Of a DNA stretch of 6,394 bases, positions 1 through 4,153 are shown in pieces. Below the pieces are notes generated by a model, which had not been told where the DNA came from, did no database searches, and worked only from the letters and a program-made list of their open reading frames with translations. The position numbers and the translations under genes were made by a program. Positions within the stretch are counted from its first letter, which is position 1; each line of letters starts with the position of its first letter. This DNA comes from DASVDK01 sp036381125 [NCBI: Thermodesulfobacteriota bacterium] (lineage in GTDB: Bacteria > DASVDK01): assembly GCA_036381125.1 (NCBI GenBank), contig DASVDK010000252.1:1-6394 (forward strand). The letters are read 5' to 3'.

Positions 1-576
1 CTCGGCCGCGGGCGGGGGGGGCGTCGCAGCAGGCGGGGGGGGCGGGGCGGTCGTCGCGGCCGGCGGCGCAGCAGCCTCCGGGATGGGCGAGATCGGCGTC
101 GCGCCGACCAGCCCCGCATCGGCCGACTCGTCGACCACGACGGGAGCCGCCGGTTCCGCGGGCTCGGCCGCGGGCGTCGCCGCCACGCGGGCGCCCGGCT
201 CGAGGAACATCGGCGTCTCGCGCATCAACTCGTCGCGGCGCGCGGGGTCCAGGTCGCGGAAGCCGAGGTCGTCCATCATGAAGCCGAGGCTCTCGGCAAA
301 GGCCATCGCCTCGCCCATGACCTCGTCGAAGCGCGCCTGCGGGACGCGCCCTCCGTCGTACCGGTAAAAGGCCCCCTTGTTGCTCTCGACGCAATGGAGG
401 TAGATGGAGAAGCTGACCTCGTCGAACCCGTCGCGGTAGGCGCAGATGTAGGCTCGGGTCGGTTCGACCGGCATGTCGGCCGCCACGACCATGGGCGCAT
501 TGAGCGAGGCCACGAGGGCGAGGACCTTGTCGGGCGAAAGCGGGAGGGACTGCCGCTCGCTGTCGATCTCGAACAT
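1..576 (-). CDS. Hypothetical protein with Ala/Pro-rich tail, C-terminus beyond the left edge
   Basis: I do not recognise the family. The frame is open from the ATG at 576 to base 1 without a stop, giving 192 residues. Residues 1-125 look like a compact soluble domain, beginning MFEIDSERQS, with an aromatic and acidic stretch at about 42-75 (YICAYRDGFDEVSFSIYLHC) and a helical, Met-rich segment at about 82-125. No signal peptide or membrane helix is seen. From about residue 126 composition switches to Ala, Pro, Thr and Val, with proline runs of five and four near the edge, as in a disordered linker to a further domain or a low-complexity tail. ATG 576 is chosen because GAGG lies 4 nt and AGGTG 9 nt upstream. 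In-frame GTGs at 588 and 612 are possible but less well placed, and a stop lies at 628-630. The globular part uses normal codons in this frame and competing frames give no sensible protein. It is divergent from the receiver gene, so the two may share a control region. Confidence 0.8.
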   Translation of the reverse strand, partial: MFEIDSERQSLPLSPDKVLALVASLNAPMVVAADMPVEPTRAYICAYRDGFDEVSFSIYLHCVESNKGAFYRYDGGRVPQARFDEVMGEAMAFAESLGFMMDDLGFRDLDPARRDELMRETPMFLEPGARVAATPAAEPAEPAAPVVVDESADAGLVGATPISPIPEAAAPPAATTAPPPPPAATPPPPAAE

Positions 577-580
577 GGGG

Positions 581-590
581 CCTCGCACCT
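581..590 (-). promoter_or_regulatory. Ribosome binding site deciding the start at 576
   Basis: On the minus strand this reads AGGTGCGAGG. Its two purine-rich cores lie 9 and 4 nt before ATG 576. This supports that ATG over the upstream GTG codons at 588 and 612. Confidence 0.5.
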
Positions 591-728
591 GTCGGACGCC
601 GCGGCGGCCCACCGGCCCGTGTCGACGTCAGACCAGGTTTCTCAGTAAATTCAAGCGTCTACGCGGTTCGAGGCGCGGACGATATCACAGGGGCGTCGCG
701 GCTGTCAATGGACGACTGCCCCGGTGTC

Positions 729-737
729 GGAGGGGAG
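729..737 (+). promoter_or_regulatory. Ribosome binding site of the receiver gene
   Basis: GGAGGGGAG ends 3 nt before ATG 741, with the GGAGG core spaced 7 nt from it. The alternative in-frame ATG at 708 has no comparable site and would add eleven residues (MDDCPGVGGER) in front of a canonical receiver N-terminus, so 741 is the start. Confidence 0.8.
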
Positions 738-740
738 CGC

Positions 741-1100
741 ATGGCCAGGATACTCGTGGTGGACGACGACGAGTCGATCCGGCTCCTCTACCAGGAGGAG
801 CTGCAGCAGGAGGGGCACGAGGTGCTCACGGCGGCCACGGCGGCGGAGGGGCTCGCGCTGGTGGAGTCGGCCCGGCCCGACCTGGTGACGCTCGACATCA
901 AGATGCCGGGCCAGGACGGCCTCACCGCCCTGCGGGAGTTCAAGGCCCGGTACCGGAACCTGCCCGTCATCATGTGCACCGCCTACGGGTCGTTCAAGAA
1001 GAACTACGCCTCGATCGCCTCGGACGCGTACGTCGTCAAGTCGGCCGACACGACCGAGCTCAAGAACGCGGTCCGCCGCGTCCTCTCCGGCCGCCGCTAG
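741..1100 (+). CDS. Single-domain response regulator (CheY-like receiver)
   Basis: The 119-residue protein is a receiver domain with no output domain. Such cytoplasmic proteins take a phosphoryl group from a histidine kinase and signal by protein contact. The N-terminus ARILVVDDDES gives beta-1 and the acidic Mg2+ pocket (Asp8-Asp9-Asp10). Asp52 in VTLDIKMPGQDG is the phosphoacceptor, Thr80 in IMCTAYG is the conserved switch hydroxyl, and Lys100 in AYVVKSAD is the invariant lysine. The usual Lys-Pro that follows beta-5 is Lys-Ser here, and a Lys-rich stretch (SFKKNY) follows Thr80. The length is normal for the CheY/Spo0F class. It is transcribed alone: no kinase gene is adjacent, the upstream gene is divergent and the downstream operon is convergent. 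The partner kinase and the process controlled cannot be told from here. The family call is firm; the role (chemotaxis-type, phosphorelay or other) is open. Confidence 0.92.
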   Translation: MARILVVDDDESIRLLYQEELQQEGHEVLTAATAAEGLALVESARPDLVTLDIKMPGQDGLTALREFKARYRNLPVIMCTAYGSFKKNYASIASDAYVVKSADTTELKNAVRRVLSGRR

Positions 1101-1147
1101 AGCCCTTTGCGGATCAGCCTGCGAGGTAGCCCGAGGGACGGGAAAAC

Positions 1148-1163
1148 GTCGGGGTCCGACCCC
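1148..1163 (-). terminator. Hairpin followed by TTTT, candidate terminator of the kinase operon
   Basis: On the minus strand GTCGG (1160-1156), loop ACC and CCGAC (1152-1148) form a 5-bp stem. After one G comes TTTT at 1146-1143. The same bases can alternatively pair as GGGGT/ACCCC (1151-1155 with 1159-1163), so the element is a compact palindrome. It lies about 40 nt past the kinase stop codon, in the right place to end the rlmN-mtnP-kinase transcript and to insulate it from the convergent receiver gene. The stem and T run are short, so it may be weak, or it may instead be a dispersed palindromic repeat. Confidence 0.4.
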
Positions 1164-1199
1164 ACGCGTGTGCCACGGGCCGCGGCCGACCCGCAGCCC

Positions 1200-2123
1200 C
1201 TACGCCAGCTCCTCGAACGCGCAGAGCCGCCGGAAGGCTTCGTAGCGGGCGCTGATGTCGCCCGGCGCGAGGGCCTTCAGCCGGTCGAGGCTGAACGCCT
1301 CGACGTTGAAGGAGGCCATCACGCCGCCGGCCACGATGGCCCTGCGCAGGGTCGGCTCGTCGAGGCGCCCCTCCCTGGCGACGAAGCCGAGGACGCCCCC
1401 GGCGAAGGTGTCCCCCGCCCCGGTCGGGTCGAAGACCGCCTCGAGCAGGTAGCCTGGCGCCGCGAAGACCCCCTCGCCGTGGAACATGAGGGCGCCGTAC
1501 TCGCCTCGCTTGACGATCAGGATCCTCGGGCCCATGCCACGGATGGCCCGGGCGGCCTTCACGAGGTTCGCCTCGCCGGCGAGCTGGCGGGCCTCCGCCT
1601 CGTTGATCAGCAGCAGGTCGACCCTGGCGAGGACCCGCCTGAGGGCGTCGAGCTTGCCCGAGATCCAGAAGTTCATCGTGTCGGCGGCAACGAGCCTCGG
1701 CGACCGAACCTGGTCGAGCACGTCCGCCTGCAGTTCCGGGTCGATGTTGCCGAGGAAGACGTAAGGGCTGTCGCGAAACCCCTCCGGCAGCTCCGGCTTG
1801 AACTCGGCGAAGACGTTGAGCTGCGTGTCGAGCGTCCTGGCCTCGTTGAGGTCGAACCCGTAGCTCCCGGTCCACCGGAAGGTCCGGCCCGGCTTGCGCA
1901 CGAGCCCGGACAGGTCCACCGGCCGGCCGTCGAGGAAGGCCAGCGCGTCGGGCGGGAAGTCGTCCCCCACCACCCCCACGACCCGCACCGGCGCGAAGTA
2001 CGACGCCGAGGTCGAGAAGTAGATGGCCGAGCCGCCGAGCACCTCGTTGGCCTTGCCGAAGGGGGTCTCGACCGAGTCGAAGGCGACCGAGCCCACCACG
2101 AGGATGGGCGACGCGGACGACAT
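1200..2123 (-). CDS. PfkB/ribokinase-family sugar or nucleoside kinase
   Basis: This 307-residue cytoplasmic kinase transfers phosphate from ATP to a sugar or nucleoside hydroxyl. Visible family marks in order are: ILVVGSVAFDSVETPFG at 7-23, the di-glycine substrate-lid motif VLGGSA at 28-33, the Mg/phosphate-associated NEAE at 174-177, KRGEYG at 205-210, and the C-terminal PfkB signature DPTGAGDTFAGG at 232-243, whose Asp238 is the expected catalytic base and whose GAGD forms the anion hole. The length is typical of the family. ATG 2123 is well supported by GGAGGG 9 nt upstream, and it starts 3 nt after the mtnP stop. The substrate cannot be read from sequence. The N-terminus recalls a ribokinase subgroup often left as 'sugar kinase'. 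Position after mtnP suggests a nucleoside or a pentose from SAM by-product salvage, for example adenosine. This is inference, since phosphorolysis by MtnP already gives a phosphorylated sugar. It is the last gene of the operon and faces the candidate terminator. Confidence 0.93.
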   Translation of the reverse strand: MSSASPILVVGSVAFDSVETPFGKANEVLGGSAIYFSTSASYFAPVRVVGVVGDDFPPDALAFLDGRPVDLSGLVRKPGRTFRWTGSYGFDLNEARTLDTQLNVFAEFKPELPEGFRDSPYVFLGNIDPELQADVLDQVRSPRLVAADTMNFWISGKLDALRRVLARVDLLLINEAEARQLAGEANLVKAARAIRGMGPRILIVKRGEYGALMFHGEGVFAAPGYLLEAVFDPTGAGDTFAGGVLGFVAREGRLDEPTLRRAIVAGGVMASFNVEAFSLDRLKALAPGDISARYEAFRRLCAFEELA

Positions 2124-2126
2124 CGC

Positions 2127-2999
2127 TCACTGCCCTCCGAGGTACGGGTCGAGGAAGAGCGCGAGGTCTCGCCGCGTCTCGAACGGGATCAGGTGGCGCT
2201 GCGTCATGACGGCGTTCTTGAGCGCCGTCGGGCACGCGCAGTCGCGCCGGCCCGGCACGCGCGGCACCGTCTCGGCGATGATCCGCTTGGCGGCCGCCAC
2301 GTTCTTCATGAGGACGGCGATCACCGCCTCGACGGTGACGTCCTCCTCCTCCTCGTGCCAGCAGTCGTAGTCGGTCACGAGCGCCATCGTGGCGTAGCAG
2401 AGCTCCGCCTCGCGCGCGAGCCTGGCCTCGGGGAGGTTCGTCATGCCGATGACGTCCACGCCCCACTGCCGGAAGATCCGCGACTCGGCCCTGGTCGAGA
2501 ACTGCGGGCCCTCGATGCAGATGTAGGTCCCGCCCCGGTGGACCCTCACGCCGCCCGCGGCCACGGCGCCGTCGTAGAGGGCGCCGGCCAGGACCGGGCA
2601 GACCGGGTCGGCGAAGCCGACGTGCCCGACGAGGCCCTTGCCGAAGAAGGTCGCCGGCCGGTCCCTGGTCCGGTCGAAGAACTGGTCGACGACGACGACG
2701 TCGCCCGGGTGAATGTCCTCCCGCATCGACCCCACGGCCGACGCCGAGATGACGTGCGTGGCGCCGAGCTTGCGCATCCCCCAGATGTTGGCCCGGAACG
2801 GCAGCTCGGACGGCATGAGCCGGTGGCCGCGGCCGTGGCGCGGGAGGAAGAGGAGCCGCACGCCCAGGTACGTGCCGGCGATGAAGGCGTCCGACGGCGG
2901 CCCGAAGGGGGTGTCGAGCCGGATCTCCTCCCGCCCCTCGAGCCCCTCGAGGTCGTAGAGGCCGCTGCCGCCGATGACGCCGATAACCGGTGCGGTCAC
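2127..2999 (-). CDS. mtnP: S-methyl-5'-thioadenosine phosphorylase (MTAP)
   Basis: The enzyme splits 5'-methylthioadenosine with phosphate into adenine and 5-methylthioribose 1-phosphate, in methionine and adenine salvage. It has 290 residues (human MTAP has 283). The phosphate-binding GGSGLY (10-15) and RHGRGH (54-59) are present, followed by SASAVGSMREDIHPGD (85-100), EGPQFSTRAES (163-173) and GMTNLPEARLAREAE (185-199) with the nucleoside-contacting Met186. The base-recognition motif TDYDCW has Asp210 and Asp212. Asp-Tyr-Asp is the 6-aminopurine type, which argues for methylthioadenosine rather than a purine nucleoside phosphorylase acting on 6-oxopurines. A Cys254-Ala-Cys256 pair lies near the C-terminus; CXC pairs there form disulfides in some archaeal relatives. 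The GTG at 2999 is chosen because the protein then begins TAPVIGVIGGSG as in homologs, and its GTGA overlaps the rlmN TGA by 4 nt. The frame stays open far upstream, but that part only shadows rlmN. The same active site may accept 5'-deoxyadenosine (family knowledge, not shown here). Confidence 0.95.
   Translation of the reverse strand: MTAPVIGVIGGSGLYDLEGLEGREEIRLDTPFGPPSDAFIAGTYLGVRLLFLPRHGRGHRLMPSELPFRANIWGMRKLGATHVISASAVGSMREDIHPGDVVVVDQFFDRTRDRPATFFGKGLVGHVGFADPVCPVLAGALYDGAVAAGGVRVHRGGTYICIEGPQFSTRAESRIFRQWGVDVIGMTNLPEARLAREAELCYATMALVTDYDCWHEEEEDVTVEAVIAVLMKNVAAAKRIIAETVPRVPGRRDCACPTALKNAVMTQRHLIPFETRRDLALFLDPYLGGQ
2133..2138 (-). promoter_or_regulatory. Ribosome binding site of the kinase, inside the end of mtnP
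   Basis: GGAGGG on the minus strand sits within the codons for the last Gly-Gly of MtnP, 9 nt before the kinase ATG at 2123. Ribosomes finishing mtnP therefore release on top of the next initiation site, which favours coupled translation. Confidence 0.75.
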
Positions 3000-4090
3000 G
3001 CCCGGGCCGCCAGGCCGACGAGGGGCGAGTCGAGCTCGAGGCCCTCGGGCGCGCGCTCGCCGAGCTGCCCGCAGGCGGCCGCGATGTCGTCGCCGCGCCG
3101 CGTGCGGAGGAAGGCCGTGTACCCGGCCGCCTGGAGGATGTCCTGGAAGCGGCGCACCCGCGCGTACTCGGGCGCCTTGAAGGGCGAAGCCGGATGCTCG
3201 TTCATGGCGATGAGGTTCACTTTGGACGGGATCCCGCGCAAGAGGGCCGCGAGCCTTCGGGCGTCGGCCTCGGAGTCGTTGACGTCGGCGATGAGCGTGT
3301 ACTCGAAGGTGATCCGCTGGCGGCTCCCGAGCGGCAGCCGCCGGCAGGTGTCGAGGAGCGCGTCGAGCGGGTAGCGCCGGTTGATCGGCATGAGCCGGGT
3401 GCGCGTCGCGTCGGTCGTGGCGTGGAGCGAGACCGCCAGGTGGACCTGCGTGTCGCGCGCGAGGCGTTCCATCTCTGGCAGCAGGCCCGAGGTCGACACG
3501 GTGATCTTGCGGTGCGAGAACTGCAGGCCGTCGTTCAGCGTGGCGATCCTGATCGACCTCACCGTGTGCTCGTAGTTGTGGAGCGGCTCCCCCATCCCCA
3601 TGTAGACGAGGTTGGTGAGCTTCGGCCGGCCGTTCGCCACGAGCCAGTCGTTGGCCGCGCAGATCTGGTTCACGATCTCGGCGGTCGTGAGGTGCCGCGT
3701 GAGGCCGAGGCTTCCCGTGTAGCAGAAGGCGCAGGCGAGCGCGCAGCCGACCTGCGTCGACAGGCAGAGCGTCTGGCGCCCCTCGTCCGGGATGACCACG
3801 CTCTCGATCGTCCCGCCGGGGACCCTGAAGGCGAACTTGACCGTGCCGTCCTCGGACACCTGCGTGACGGACGGCTCGAGCGTCGAGACGTAGGCCACCT
3901 CGGCGAGCTGCTCGCGGAAGCGCCTGGAGAGGTTCGTCATCCGGTCGAAGTCGGTCACGCCGTGGGCGTAGATCCACTTGACGAGCTGGCTCGCCCGGTA
4001 GGCCGCCTTGTCGAGCGGCCGCAGGAAGTCCTGCAGCTCGTGGAGCGCCAGCGACTTGAGGTCCGTCTTGCGCGTGGCCGATGTCGTCAA
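2996..4090 (-). CDS. rlmN: Dual-specificity 23S rRNA/tRNA adenine-C2 methyltransferase RlmN
   Basis: RlmN is a radical-SAM enzyme that methylates C2 of A2503 in 23S rRNA and of A37 in some tRNAs, using two SAM per turnover and affecting decoding accuracy. With TTG 4090 as start it has 364 residues, normal for the family (E. coli 384). The [4Fe-4S] motif CALACAFC supplies Cys116, Cys120 and Cys123. Cys109 in TLCLSTQ and Cys340 in DDIAAACGQL match the two mechanistic cysteines (E. coli Cys118 and Cys355). MGMGEPL (164-170) is the SAM-binding GEP segment. The N-terminal accessory helical domain is visible at about 10-65 (LKSLALHELQDFL, YRASQLVKWIY). No ATG or GTG is in frame near the expected N-terminus. 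TTG 4090 gives a start matching homologs that begin just before (K)TDLKSL, and it lies about 28 nt after the predicted transcription start. Its Shine-Dalgarno is poor (GGATGCGGAC). Another TTG at 4153 would lie upstream of the promoter and is less likely. It heads the operon with mtnP and the kinase. RlmN is preferred over Cfr by overall similarity. Confidence 0.95.
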   Translation of the reverse strand: MTTSATRKTDLKSLALHELQDFLRPLDKAAYRASQLVKWIYAHGVTDFDRMTNLSRRFREQLAEVAYVSTLEPSVTQVSEDGTVKFAFRVPGGTIESVVIPDEGRQTLCLSTQVGCALACAFCYTGSLGLTRHLTTAEIVNQICAANDWLVANGRPKLTNLVYMGMGEPLHNYEHTVRSIRIATLNDGLQFSHRKITVSTSGLLPEMERLARDTQVHLAVSLHATTDATRTRLMPINRRYPLDALLDTCRRLPLGSRQRITFEYTLIADVNDSEADARRLAALLRGIPSKVNLIAMNEHPASPFKAPEYARVRRFQDILQAAGYTAFLRTRRGDDIAAACGQLGERAPEGLELDSPLVGLAARA

Positions 4091-4124
4091 GTCCGCATCC
4101 GGTGAGGAGATTTCGAACCAGAAG

Positions 4125-4153
4125 AGGGTACCCGCCGCGGCGGGCGGTGTCAA
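4125..4153 (-). promoter_or_regulatory. Sigma-70-type promoter of the rlmN-mtnP-kinase operon
   Basis: On the minus strand a perfect TTGACA (4153-4148), a 17-nt spacer (4147-4131) and TACCCT (4130-4125) are seen. The -10 keeps the three most important positions (T, A and final T) and misses the three in between. Transcription would begin near 4118, leaving about 28 nt before the TTG start of rlmN. The -35 contains the TGA stop of the protease gene. The spacing and perfect -35 are persuasive, although the GC-rich -10 suggests modest strength or the need for an activator. Confidence 0.55.
4131..4144. repeat. Perfect 14-bp palindrome inside the promoter spacer
   Basis: CCCGCCGCGGCGGG is identical to its reverse complement and occupies most of the 17-nt gap between the -35 and -10 boxes, a classical operator position. 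It could alternatively fold as a short stem (5 bp, 4-nt loop) just after the protease stop codon, though the bases after it on the minus strand (TACCCTCTTC) are only loosely T-rich. An all-G/C palindrome of this size is expected about once per several kilobases in such GC-rich DNA, so function is unproven. Confidence 0.35.

Larger units (their letters stand above)
577..740. promoter_or_regulatory. Divergent intergenic region, weak promoter candidates
   Basis: This 164-bp spacer separates the unknown minus-strand gene from the receiver gene and contains the most AT-rich patch of the window, around 630-690. A plus-strand sigma-70-like pair can be drawn: TCGACG at 622-627, an 18-nt gap, then TAAATT at 646-651, four of six consensus matches in each. 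On the minus strand TTGAAT at 654-649 resembles a -35 but has no convincing -10 partner. The region should drive both genes, but the exact boxes are uncertain. No operator repeat or riboswitch-like fold was seen. Confidence 0.35.

Noticed and set aside
708-740. Upstream ATG that would extend the receiver protein by eleven residues
   Set aside because: No ribosome binding site, and the added residues precede a canonical receiver N-terminus that has its own strong site at 729-737.
473-1129. Plus-strand 218-codon frame across the intergenic region and receiver gene
   Set aside because: It crosses the divergent promoter region and reads the receiver gene in the wrong frame, giving Gly/Arg-rich nonsense.
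1114-2466. 450-codon minus-strand frame overlapping the kinase and mtnP
   Set aside because: Out of frame with both recognised genes and lacking any motif.
1107-3374. Plus-strand open frame of 755 codons antisense to the kinase, mtnP and rlmN
   Set aside because: It is rich in Arg, Glu, Val, Pro and Gly with no domain motifs, and lies exactly opposite three well-identified genes. Long antisense frames are expected when third positions are nearly all G or C.
2127-3977. 616-codon frame suggesting an N-terminal extension on MtnP
   Set aside because: The extra residues before GTG 2999 are a shifted reading of rlmN and look like composition noise. MtnP homologs start at the chosen position.
2990-4105. 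Plus-strand open frame of 371 codons opposite rlmN
   Set aside because: Same low-complexity composition, no recognisable motif, and entirely covered by rlmN, whose catalytic residues are intact.
4151-4153. TTG at 4153 overlapping the protease stop as an rlmN start
   Set aside because: It would add 21 residues (including GTLFWFEISS) not expected in RlmN and lies within the -35 of the predicted promoter, upstream of the transcription start.
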